Assembly: GCF_018991925.1 (NCBI RefSeq)
Contig: NW_024748849.1
Location: 632,501 to 696,500, forward strand
Direction: 5' to 3'
DNA: 64,000 nt
Origin: Homarus americanus
Lineage: Eukaryota > Arthropoda > Malacostraca > Decapoda > Nephropidae
Shown here: positions 13,402-28,259 of the stretch, one piece after another
Layout: each line of letters starts with the position of its first letter
Position numbering within the stretch: position 1 is the first letter of the stretch
Notes under the pieces: model-generated
Databases searched by the model: none
Told to the model about the DNA's origin: nothing
Seen by the model: only the letters and a program-made list of their open reading frames with translations
Position numbers and translations under genes: made by a program

Positions 13402-13745
13402 GTGGCTTCGTTCACATCCACCAAAACATTCCAAGGGTCTAGTTTAACCTCATTCACATCTACTAAAATAATACCTCCTTCACATCCACCAAAATACCCC
13501 AAGACACTAGTATTACCTCCTTCACATCCACCAAAATACCCCAAGACACTAGTATTACCTCCTTCACATCCACCAAAATACCCCAAGACACTAGTATTAC
13601 CTCCTTCACATCCACCAAAATACCCCAAGACACTAATATTACCTCCTTCACATCCACCAAAATACCCCAAGACACTAGTATTACCTCCTTCACATCCACC
13701 AAAATACCCCAAGACACTAGTATTACCTCCTTCACATCTACCGCC
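13402..13745. repeat. 42-bp minisatellite, about six close copies plus degenerate edges
   Basis: The unit begins CTCCTTCACATCCACCAAAA and is 42 bp long. Copies differ at one or two bases. Since 42 is divisible by three, frames on both strands stay open as 14-residue repeats. There is no start or splice context to make this a coding gene. Confidence 0.95.
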
Positions 13746-13856
13746 ACCTTATAAGGGTGTAGCAATCAGTGGAGTGTGTTTGCCTTCGTCTTCCCTTCCT
13801 AGACTGTGGGGGAAACACACCTCACCCGGAAAGACAAATTTACCTCAGACTTACCC

Positions 13857-13857
<1 letters not shown>

Positions 13858-13910
<53 letters not shown>

Positions 13911-14203
13911 TAAAAGAAAGAAGAAAAAGAAGAATAAAAAAATAAAGAATAAAGAAAGAAAAAAGAAGGAAAGAACAAATAAAGAAAGAAGAACAAAGAA
14001 AGAGAGAGGGAAAGAGAAGAAAGAAAGAAAGAAAGAAAGCGTAGAGAGAGACGAGGGAGAATGGAGAACACAAAATGGAGAGGATTAGAAAAGAAAAAAA
14101 TACGACGAACATGCGTACAGACAGATAGAAGGATGGAAGTTAAGCAAGAGAAAAGAAAAGGCACAATGGAAAATAAAAAGAGAGAAGAGACAGAGAGAGA
14201 CAT

Positions 14204-14252
<49 letters not shown>
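13858..14252. repeat. Compound (GT)n, GAAA-rich block and (GA)n
   Basis: GT at about 13,858-13,908, an A/G-only stretch of AAAG and AAGAA units to about 14,200, then GA at about 14,213-14,252. Confidence 0.95.
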
Positions 14253-14253
<1 letters not shown>

Positions 14254-14295
14254 GTGCACATTCCGTCACTCTCTCTTTAATCTACTATATCAAGT

Positions 14296-14397
14296 CAGAC
14301 TGAGCATAGCACAGGCTGTACGGAGCATAGCAGAAACTGTCCTGAGCATAGCACAGACTGTACCGAGCATAGCAGAGGCTGTACGGAGCACGAGTGA
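14296..14397. repeat. ~24-bp tandem repeat (GAGCATAGCACAGGCTGTAC-like), four to five copies
   Basis: GAGCATAGCA recurs about every 24 bases with variable ends. It is followed by a degenerate AAAGTAGTAACA region to about 14,600. Confidence 0.85.
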
Positions 14398-14609
14398 CAG
14401 TAACACCAGCATTATGTGAATAGCGGCAGTGAAAGTAGTAACACCGGCATTGAAAGTAACGTAAGCTAAAGTTAAAGTAGCAACATCAATTAAAGTAGCA
14501 ACAACATTGAAAGTAAAAATAACATCGGTGAAAGTAACAACAACCACAGCAGTAGTAATCGGTATCAAGACAAAGTAACAACATCAGTAACAGTAGCAAC
14601 AGTAACAGC

Positions 14610-15840
14610 ACCTCCGCCACAGGATCACCCTCTGCCTCGCCCACACTATAAACGCTATCTGTCGTCCCAGGACTGTCTCGTATCGGGTTTTTATAATAGA
14701 ATATTGACAAACTGTAAACCTCCCAGAAATGATGCCACTTTACTCTTTAACAAACCTTTTTTTTTCCTTAGACTGACGCAAGATGATTATTACATTATCC
14801 AGGTAAACAAATGCTCGTTCGATACTGTAATCTTATGGTACTACAACCTAAGTCAGGATTTTAACAGGTAAATAAAATAATGCGTTCCATGTGGTGTGTG
14901 TGTAAAGAAACTATTTAAAACCATCTTAAAAGCATTACATAACACACACACACACAACGTCTAGGATGATGTTAATCGTACTTAAGTGTTAATCACCTGT
15001 TAGTTCACCTTATTACGTTTCAATTACAGCAGGTGTTATGTGGTAATGTTATTAGGTCGAGGTAACTTCATTGTCTCGACTCCAACTAGCGCTTCTTGAT
15101 GGCAGTGTCTGAGGCAAGTGACTTCTCCTCCTTTGACTTCATCAATCCTCACTGGTTAATTTATCGAGGTGACTCCTCCTTTTGACTTCCTCGATTCCTA
15201 TTGGTGCTTTTATCATTGTGACTCCTCCTCTTTTTTATATTAATGAAAGAATACTTGTAACTAAAAAAAGGAGAAGTCGTCGATTTACGTGACATATTTG
15301 AGAAAAAGATCAAAGAAATGAGATATCGTCAAGACTTCAGAACGTGTGTGTGTGTGTGTTAGAAAGAAAGGGATTGCCTCGTCCAGCGACCAGGATTGTT
15401 GGGTAGTTCTGACGTTAGTCTAGGAATGAGGTGATTATGTTTCCCATTCCTTTCTCTTTATCTCTCTCTCTCGTTCACTTACTTTTATACAACCTTTCCT
15501 TTTTTATCAGATTGCCTTCCTCACATATTTTCATTTCTTTCTCCGTCTCTCTCACATTTATCTGTATGTCTGCCACACAGTATCACTTTTATCTCAATTA
15601 TTCTAAATCTACCTTTTATCTATGTCTCCCTCTTTTTCTTACTGTGTCTCTTTCACTTTACCCTTTTTCTCTCTATCTCCCTTACTTTCACCTCTCTCTC
15701 AATTATATTTCTTTGTCTCATTTTCATCTCTCACTTTTACCTCTCTCTCTCTCTCTGTAAAACAAGAAAAAAAAACCACAATAAAGATACATGATAAATG
15801 ACACACCACAAAACTACATGGAACACCTCATCTGTCTCCT
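14610..15840. other. No gene seen; unique spacer, T/C-rich toward the end
   Basis: It includes a loosely repeated GTGACTCCTCCT motif at about 15,115-15,230 and a CTCT/TTTAT-rich block at 15,440-15,755. No exon is supportable. Confidence 0.4.
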
Positions 15841-15842
15841 GA

Positions 15843-15844
<2 letters not shown>

Positions 15845-15924
<80 letters not shown>
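15845..15924. repeat. (GT)n microsatellite, about 80 bp
   Basis: Uninterrupted GT dinucleotides. Confidence 0.95.
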
Positions 15925-15927
<3 letters not shown>

Positions 15928-17881
15928 ATTCTGGCATTCCTGATTTAATTTTTAGATTTGTCTCATTCTAAAATATTCTATTGTTTTTTCTTTCTTTTAA
16001 ATTTCCTTCTCCATACTTTTGTTTTCTTCTTCCTATTTTTTTACCTTCCTCTATTCATTTTTTCCAACCTATTTCATCTATGTTATATTATTATTTATCA
16101 ATTTCCTTTGAGATCTTCCAGGTACTGCTCGCCCCTCCCTCCACCCATCTTCTCAGTTCATCGACCAGGACTCATTAGAATTATCCGGGAGGTGAAGGTT
16201 AAATAATACTGCGGCTCTGGGCTCATTATCTACCAGGGGGGGAGAGGAGGTGCTTAATTTATGGTGAGGCTACCCCGGGTGCATATTCCGAGAGAGAGAG
16301 AGAGAGAGACAGAGAAGAACGGAGGAAGAGTAAGAGACAAACAAGTAGACTGCCTCACCCACAGAGATAAATAAACAGATTTTAACACAAAAAAATAAAC
16401 CCCCCCCACACACACACACGATATTCATCTCATCTTGTGACACAACCAATATTAATGGTGTAACTTGGACCTTCGTGCTGGTCCACCCAAGATGTAAATC
16501 AGCTGGGAGGATTATGTCAGATTTATGCAACAACTTGTTAATCTCTAAGACGACAAGAGACAGTGTCGGGGTCATGTGAGTGGCGGCGCGGCAAGGCGGA
16601 GCAGGGCATAAAGACCCGGTGGTGGTGAAGACCCAGGTGTTGTCTCCTGATGGTGGTGTCGACCCAAGAGTACAGTATATCAGTGGAGGTGTTATCTGTC
16701 AGTGGTGAAGGAGGAAGGAACAGTACTGGTGGTGCAGATACAGTCCTCGCCAAGAAGACCCAGCAGGATTATGTGGAGGCTTATTCCTCATGGTCGTCAC
16801 TTATGCTAAACAAGTTTTCTGAAGGCACCCAAGTCATCTCTTACTGGAAATGAAGATAAACGAGCGACAGTTGACCACAGACGCCCTTAGCTCTACCTAC
16901 TTGACCTCCTTCGGTAACTTGACAGCCCGTAATATATGAACTGCCGCCGATACATGTCAAATAGTTTCTCCCATTTATGATAACAAAATGAAACCTGACA
17001 CATTTCCCATCCTGAAGAGAAAGCACTGATCAATACTACCAAGAACATATCATTAAAATACCACAACCAAAAGAGATCCTGATATGTAATAGTATCCCTG
17101 TTGATATCCCAAGGAAAATGGGACCTTACACTACAATATCAGTACCCTGTATCCCCTTCTGTATGACAAACAAAACGGTACACCAGTTGCAGTATTTCCC
17201 GCGTCTTCACCATACAGAGAATTTAAGATTGATGTACAACAGTCAGTCTTCTTCGTTTAAACTGTTACAGTGTAAAAGAAAACGGAGACGAACGACAACA
17301 ATAACGCACGAGGAACAGTCCTATACCTCACCCCACAACCTTAGTCTTTACTCCTTGCCACATGAACCCGCCCGTAAGCGAACCCAATTCACAGATAGAT
17401 TCCATTATAATCAACGGCAATCACACACACACACACCTCTCTCTCTCGGGTGTGTGGGTGGAGACTGCCATAAACCACATCATCTATTAACACCTGATTC
17501 CTTCCTCTTCCCTGTGTTAGTGGGTGAGTATGATGAAGGTGACAGATAGTCATCATTTATGGCCCATTATGGTCTCAGCCCTGGTACAGTGGATACCCTT
17601 CCCGCGAGCCTAAGTAACAGTTAACCATTAAGGGGGGGGGACGAAAAGATTAATCCCTCGTTTCTCAAAGGATTAAGCATAGTTCTCAAAGGGCTAAGCA
17701 TAGTTCTCAATGGGCTAAAACATCTTTCTCGGAGGGTTAAACCATCATCCATCAAAGGGTTAAGCCATCATCCATGAAAGGGTTCAACCACAAGAGATTA
17801 AAATAAAAGGAGTAAAAGAACGCCAGAGAAAAACCAGACAGTGACAAATTGAGAGAAGAGAACGAAAGAAAAAGAGAAACA

Positions 17882-17930
<49 letters not shown>

Positions 17931-17996
17931 TCATTCACCACCATATAGTCTCCACCAAATCCTCACCCTGCTGTTTCGGTAATGAGATAGTACAGG
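15925..17996. other. Region upstream of the neuropeptide-like gene; no assigned exon
   Basis: Mostly unique DNA. It holds (GA)n at about 16,290-16,310 and 17,887-17,928, and a degenerate tandem of TCTCAAAGGGTTAAGC-like units at about 17,640-17,790. The patch at 16,570-16,860 is less AT-rich and has a 67-codon plus-strand frame that could belong to an untranslated or alternative first exon of the downstream gene, but no splice pair joins it convincingly. Confidence 0.35.
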
Positions 17997-18036
17997 TGTG
18001 GTAATGTGCAGGTATTCTCACATTAACTCAACCACA

Positions 18037-18088
<52 letters not shown>

Positions 18089-18560
18089 GCACTCGCTTTA
18101 TTTCTCACTCTCCCTCTATTGTTCCTCGCTCTCTTTCTCTTTTTGTTTCGTATCAACTCGTGTACATATTACTGCAGACATGATAACCTTTAGTGCGCTC
18201 CTCCACGCAATAAACAAAGACAATGGTAATGAAATAATAATAAAAATGATAAAAGAGGAAATGAATAAAATTAACTGTTATTGTTAATTAAAAAGAAATC
18301 TAAACCGTTTGATGTCAACATTATGTGAAACTCCCGCTAAATGGCTGGTAATCAGGGTAGGTATTACCATATTCAAATGATGCCGACTCTCTCTCTCTCT
18401 CTCTCTCTCTCTAGGTTCCACGTATTCTCACTCACTTAACTAAACTCACCCCAAAACAAAAATTAAATCGAGTTATCTAAAGTTAATGGTAAGTTAACCT
18501 AAATTAAACCGGAATTTAGACCCTCACTTAACACGCGGTCTTTCACTTCTCTTTACAGAG

Positions 18561-19324
18561 CGTGGTGTTATGGGCGTTGTTGGTCCAGGCGGCCATGGTG
18601 GTGGGCGACCCTGTACCTCCCCCACGCCCTGCAGAGACCAGCCTCACCACCACTGACGACCATCACAATACAGTCAACAACCATCCCCTTGCGCCCGTCA
18701 ACCACCACCAGCAGCCTAATGACGACAACCACAACTTCCAACCTCAAGTCAACCAAGATGGTGAGGACCACTATGATCATATCGATTAATACACAACCCA
18801 ATACAGCACCCGCCTGTGTTAATAATATACTACCACACCGTCACCAACAACCACTTTCACCCGGGGTCAAAAGTTCGCTCCCTGCAACATGAGCTGTCGA
18901 CCCCTAATGAAGCCTGTGTTCCCGGACTCATTCCCGTGACTGTTTCACAACGGGGAGCAAACTTTTGTCCCGACTCCAACGACACCCTCTACACCTACAC
19001 CCACTTATAACCACCTACACCCACACCCACTTCCACCCACCTACACTCCCTTATTCCCACTTCCACCCACCTACACCCACTTACACTCCATTATTCCCAC
19101 TTCCACCCACTTACACCCACTTATAACCACCTACAGTACACCCACACCCACTTACAACCACCTGCACTCCCCTACACCCACCTACACGTCCCTCCCCTCA
19201 GTAATTGTGGATGCATTTAAAAGTCTCACTGAGTTAACATCAATTTCAACATTTCAGTGATGGCACCAGATACAAACACTAATTAATGTTACCGTTAGGT
19301 GTTATATTGGTGGCTTTTTACAAC

Positions 19325-19367
<43 letters not shown>

Positions 19368-19812
19368 CAGTAATAATAATAATAGTAATAGCCCTCCCAG
19401 ATTTGTTTTTTCTCTGCCTAATCTTTCCACACCATCAATATACAGTATCATAAAATTCTAAATCTGACAATATCTGTTAGTGAATGTGTACCCCAACGGC
19501 CTGTTTGGGGCAGTAGAGGTCCAGTACTATTAAAGCCATGGTACATAACATGACAATGTGGCCCACACTGCACCCGACTATCTTCACTTTCCCAATTGTA
19601 GTTACAGTAGATATACCCGTTCACGGTTAGGGCCGAGTGTTGTGTCCACTCGGTAACAGTGTTGTTCTGTGAGGGAGTATCTTTGGAAAAAACATTATTT
19701 ATATTGCTTCTAGTATAAGGGAGAGGCAAGTGAATATTCCTAATTTTGAGACAATCTTTGACCTGTGACCCCCATATCTAGTTATAAAAAAAATCAAATT
19801 TAAGTTATCTTG

Positions 19813-19855
<43 letters not shown>

Positions 19856-22800
19856 AAGGTCTCATTTGAATATGGGAGAACAATGGGTCATTAATTTTCA
19901 GGATATGGCCTTCAACTCACTATTAATCGAACGCGAAACCTACAAAGAAAAATTTAAAAGGGAAATGACCTGTCGACCCAACACAAGGAGGTCTAAGACG
20001 CTCGACCCACAAACCAAGACATCATGTGTGACTGTAATTATTGGAAAAGAATAATGCACAGGAATTACGTCCTCACGCTATGAGACGGCATAGTAATGAA
20101 GCCAACCATGACGAATTAGTTCACTTACTTGTTTTATACTGTCTGATCAATAATGTTTACCTTTTAGTGTAGGAGCTGACTTACTGTACGTGCTAAAAAA
20201 ATCTTTATTGTTGAAAAAATATATTACAACATTGTCAATAGAACAAATATCAAGTCATACTAAGACTAATATTCATTCAATTACGACATTATAAGCTATT
20301 GCGTCTCTAGCTGTATTAGGAACTTATAATCATTGAACTAATCACAAGGGGTGTGAATAGATTACTCGTATGTGCTCCACGGCGTTTAACATTAATAAAC
20401 AAATGGACTCATCATTGACGCCCTGGTATTGCTGAAGGATTGGCGGGAACCACAGGAGTCTGAGGCAACACCCGGGTAATGTCTAAGCATTGCCAAGACT
20501 GTGGAATATGCTTTATAATTGATGGTGTGTCTGTTATTGGCTTGTAGTTTCTTGAAGTTCTCTCTTGTTTACAAACACACAGACGATGTTGAATTTCTCT
20601 TAGACGGGCTAAAGTGACATCGCCTAGGTCCAGTTTAAACAGTGGACTCTATGATGTTACTATCTCCTTTTATTTTTGTAACCTTTATTTTATTCTCCTG
20701 TGTCAGTTCTATACCGACACACTATCAGAATCACTTGATATGAACTTCTAAGACTGAACTTCATTAACCTAACTTTGGTTATGCCGGCAGCTCTATACAT
20801 GACGGTCACTGAAGCAGCTTACTCATAACCCACACCAGTCGTTTTGTGTTTGTGTGACCATCCCCAGGCACTACTCGCAAAATATATTATAATGTTGATT
20901 CTTAAATAATACTACAGTGTGACCATAGGCTACGTTTACTGAATCCACCCCCACACTTAATACTGACACAAAAGGAATATTCTTATGACTCTTCCTTTCT
21001 TGCTCGCGACCCAGATCTTCTCAATATGTGCTGGACATCTGTTCATTGACGTTAGGAAATGGAAACGTGTGACTATTTCCACGTATTAAGAGGGCTGATA
21101 GATCCCATATGGCTTGCCAGGGGCGCTGTAGGAGGCAACACGTGTCCCCATAACTGGATTGTAAGAGGCGGAGGACGCTGGCCGGGGGCAGTCCATCCTC
21201 GCCTTCTTTACAGGATTACTTTCAGACACTGTTGTTTACTGTAATAAACCCACCTGGAATATCGTTTGTTTATCTGTACATACAATATATTCTCGTTTTG
21301 GTTTGTATTTAATGAACCAGATTAGGAAATACTATTGACTATAGGAGGAGACAAAAGTTTGAGGAAGGCGTCATCTACTCAAGTAAGGAAGGAGAGAAAT
21401 AGCAATTGAATTTTGATATTCCTTGAGGAGAGAAGCTGTAAAAACAAGTTTGCGTTTCGGCAATAATTCTGTGTGTAGTTTTGTCACCGGGCCACTTACC
21501 TCACTGATAACATAAAAACTACCTCTCACTCAATGACACCAACAATGAAAATGGATCTCAAAACATTTCACACGTGTTGATAAAAGGTATTACAATATCC
21601 CTAATTATCTTCGGCTGAGAAACGATGCAGGAACACCCAACAGAACCAACACTTAGTTCCGCTATTTACCCCTCGGCAAGTCACAGAAAACAATAAGAAA
21701 TGGAAATACAAATTGAAAAACAGGAAGTGGAGAGTACCAATATTGAGCATTGGGTCAGTTCTTCGGGGAAATATAAGTCCCTTTTTTTGTACAGTAAAGA
21801 AACAGACTGTTACTCCACTTTGGATGATTAGATAATATATAATGTTTACCTTTGTATTCATGTTAAGCAACGGATCATTTATGCACACTGACTATAATAG
21901 GCTTCCTCGGAGGTCACTTTACGTTTTATGGATAACTTAGGAAATGTCGTAACACTGAGTACCGCTGTTTGACCCGTCGTGGAACTGTACCAAAGCTTCG
22001 CGTGGATTTTAATTGATGATGTATTATTGACGGTAATGATGGATTTTTTACGGTAATCATGTATTTTTAGTAAATGTATTTGTGACGGTAATGGTGGATT
22101 TTTACGGTAATCATGTATTTTTAGTCGATGTATTTTTGACGGTAATGGTGTAATTTTGACAGTAATGATATAGTTTTATGGTACTGATGTACTTTCTATG
22201 TTAATGGTGGATTTGTAATGCTTGTGATGCACTATCTATATTGTTATGCCGAAGAAGAACTGTAAGTGTTTTTGGTTTATAAACTAATATTTAAATACTT
22301 ATTATTTTGGCGGTTATTTAAATTAATGAGATTACAGTACTTTAAATAATACATAGAGGCAGATAGACAGGCAGACTGTTAGACGAATAAAACGGAGATA
22401 GACAGAGATAATGAGAGATATTAACACATATGAGTATATTTGGTGAAAGAAACAATAAGAGTGAAGGAAACAGGAATAGCTACTTTATTCTCTGGTCGAA
22501 AAGGAAGAGAATGTAATACTCTTGTCTCATTACCGAGTTTTTCTTCCACCAACTATACTCATAAAGAGATAATCATACATATAAACTGATCATGCGAAAG
22601 AAACACATCGCACCATAGCCAAGTCCCCACACTCCTACACGCCCCTTGTAGCCAGTGGCCAAGATTTCCCTGTATTCTGATTATGACATTGATCTATTGC
22701 GACTGCTCTCTCTCTCTCTCTCTGTATGTGTTGGATAGCACTGCACTCATATGTTACAAAATGATAGTCTAATCCACTGCTCATCCTTCTAAGTCTTCCC

Positions 22801-24835
22801 AATGCCCAGTAGCTAATACCAACAATATGTTACAGAGGCGGCGACTGACGGAGGAGTCTTGTCGAGCATCTTCCCCGAGGGTTTTAAGAGGGCTCCACCA
22901 CTCTCCCGTCCGGAGTCCAACGTCCTAGCACCATCCCACGACGAGGGTCTATTCTCCTCCTCCAAGGCCGTGGTTAAGCGCTCCACCGACGGCTCCGATG
23001 CCTACATGACCGCCATCGGATACGACCCTATGTCAGCGTGGGCCAAGAAGAACTATGATCCAGGTTTCGGGTCATACATGCAGTCTATTGGATACGACCC
23101 TTCGATGGCCTGGGGCAAAAGGGAAGCCAAAAGGAACGGATATGAATCGTACATGCAGAGTATCGGCTACGACCCCATGATGGCCTGGTCAAAGAGAGAC
23201 GATACCTACGATCCCTACCTCCAGAGCCTGGGATACGACCCTATGGTGGCCTTTGCAAAGAAAACAGTTAAGCGAAGTAGCGAGGCTGCAGCAGATTACT
23301 ACCAGAAGGACCTACCCAACGGCGTGCCCAGGAAGAGGGACGAGTATGTCGATGCTTATTACCCCCAGCACTTCTTCAGCGAGGGCGGCATGAAGAAACA
23401 CGACCCCTACCTAGACGTATACATCCCCCAGCACTTCATGCACAGTTACAAGAGGTCCATCAATCCTTACCTCCTCTCCTTGGCCTCCAACGACTGGAAG
23501 AGGGCACCGAACGACATGGGCGCCCAGGGTTTCCATGAGGGAATTTTCACCCACAACTTCGGAGATTTCTCACCTGTTAAGCGCAACAAGAGAGAGGCAC
23601 AACCCTCCGAGACGGAAACTCCGGACAAGAGGCGCCCTGATATGACCTCCAGCGGCTTCCATGGCGACACCTTCTCCGGAGGCTTTGGTGACTTCTCTAC
23701 CATGAAGAAGAGGAGGCTGGGTATGGGCGCCAGTGGCTTCCATGGCGACACCTTCAACCAAGGTTTCGGCGATTTTTCCACCATGAAGAAGCGTCGCCTG
23801 GGGATGGGTGCCAGCGGCTTCCACGGAGACACCTTCAGTCAAGGGTTCGGAGACTTCTCCACCATGAAGAAGAGGAGGCTGGGTATGGGCGCCAGTGGCT
23901 TCCATGGAGATACTTTTAGTCAGGGCTTTGGAGACTTCTCTACCATGAAGAAGCGTCGCCTGGGGATGGGCGCCAGTGGCTTCCACGGAGACACCTTCAG
24001 TCAAGGGTTCGGAGACTTCTCCACCATGAAGAAGAGGAGGCTGGGTATGGGCGCCAGTGGCTTCCATGGAGACACCTTCAGCCAAGGCTTCGGAGACTTC
24101 TCCACCATGAAGAAGAGGAGGCTGGGTATGGGCGCCAGTGGCTTCCATGGAGACACCTTCAGCCAAGGCTTCGGCGATTTTTCCACCATGAAGAAGCGTC
24201 GCCTGGGGATGGGTGCCAGTGGCTTCCACGGAGACACCTTCAGCCAAGGGTTCGGAGACTTCTCCACCATGAAGAAGAGGCCAGAGATGGACTCGAGTGG
24301 TTTCTATGGTGACACATTCTCAGGAGGATTTGGTGACTTTAACACAATGAAGAAGAAGGATGAAGAGGAGAAGGCAGAAACACCAGGAGAAGTGGAAAAG
24401 GAGATAACGAGAAGAAAGCGTCAAGTAGGAGACGACATGGAAGCTGATAAACGTCGCCCCGAGATGGACTCCAGCGGGTTCTACGGCGATACCTTCAATG
24501 GCGGCTTTGGTGACTTCTATACCATGAGGAAGCGCGTGGGGGAGCAGGAAATGAGGATGCTGCAACAGTTACAGCAGGAAGAGGAGGAGAATCGTGCCAA
24601 GAGGAACCTGGAGGATAGCGACTTACTGGTAGAAATGAAACCTCCCATTGAGAGAGACCTCGACGACAGGAGACGACGCAGCGTACAGGAAGGCGAGGAC
24701 GACGAGGACTCATACCTGGATGAGGAGGAGGACGACAACCGACCACTGTACAAGAGGTCCGTAGACTGGGACGCCTCGAATGACCTGTTCACCGGAGGTC
24801 TGGGCGACTTCGAGACCATGAAGAGACGGCGATGA
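18561..24835 (+). CDS. Neuropeptide-like prepropeptide, multi-copy, two supported coding exons
   Basis: Secretory precursor expected to be cut into many peptides by prohormone convertases. Exon A (18,561-18,760, after acceptor TTTACAGAG) encodes a hydrophobic signal core, VVLWALLVQAAMVVG, then a Pro/Asn/His-rich leader. Its donor (G|GTGAGG, phase 1) joins exon B (22,836-24,835, acceptor ATGTTACAG) in frame, the split codon giving Glu. A possible start is ATGTGCAG|GT at 18,004-18,011, which fits in phase with the 18,560 acceptor and would give 735 residues. That start is inference. Exon B carries dozens of KR, KK, RR and KKRR sites. Three peptide families follow: four copies of a Y-M-x-S-I-G-Y-D-P-M-x-A-W type; two of a Y-x-P-Q-H-F type; and about twelve of a GF(H/Y)GDTF-x-x-GFGDF-x-TM type. 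Acidic spacers separate the last copies. Only one site (AWGKR) would give an amidated C-terminus. I do not recognise the family; orcomyotropin (D-x-F-x-x-GFG) is a distant resemblance. Confidence 0.8.
18761..22835 (+). other. Intron of the neuropeptide-like gene
   Basis: It is bounded by GTGAGG and TTACAG with matching phase 1. It contains degenerate CCCACTTA/CCACCTACA repeats (19,000-19,195), (AAT)n at about 19,323-19,364, (GT)n at 19,818-19,853, a degenerate run of ACGGTAATNATG-like units (22,025-22,200) and (CT)n near 22,707-22,723. A 93-codon minus-strand frame at 19,448-19,729 is rich in Cys, Trp and Asn, but I cannot identify it. Confidence 0.7.
23717..24280 (+). repeat. Seven tandem 81-bp coding units inside the precursor
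   Basis: Seven consecutive 27-codon units encode LGMGASGFHGDTFSQGFGDF followed by STMKK and basic residues. The peptides are identical apart from one Asn/Ser change in the first copy. The basic pair before each unit is written AGG AGG or CGT CGC in the order AGG, CGT, AGG, CGT, AGG, AGG, CGT, and the next codons (GGT or GGG) follow the same order, which points to duplication of two-unit blocks. Confidence 0.95.

Positions 24836-28259
<3,424 letters not shown>

Noticed and set aside
18595..18597. Internal ATG of the signal exon as the start of the precursor
   Set aside because: It would leave only four residues before the leader and remove the hydrophobic core; an upstream start exon is more likely.
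23467..24819. Minus-strand frames across the precursor (for example 225 codons at 23,570-24,247)
   Set aside because: They are shadows of the 81-bp coding repeats on the plus strand, which has the signal peptide, splice sites and cleavage sites.
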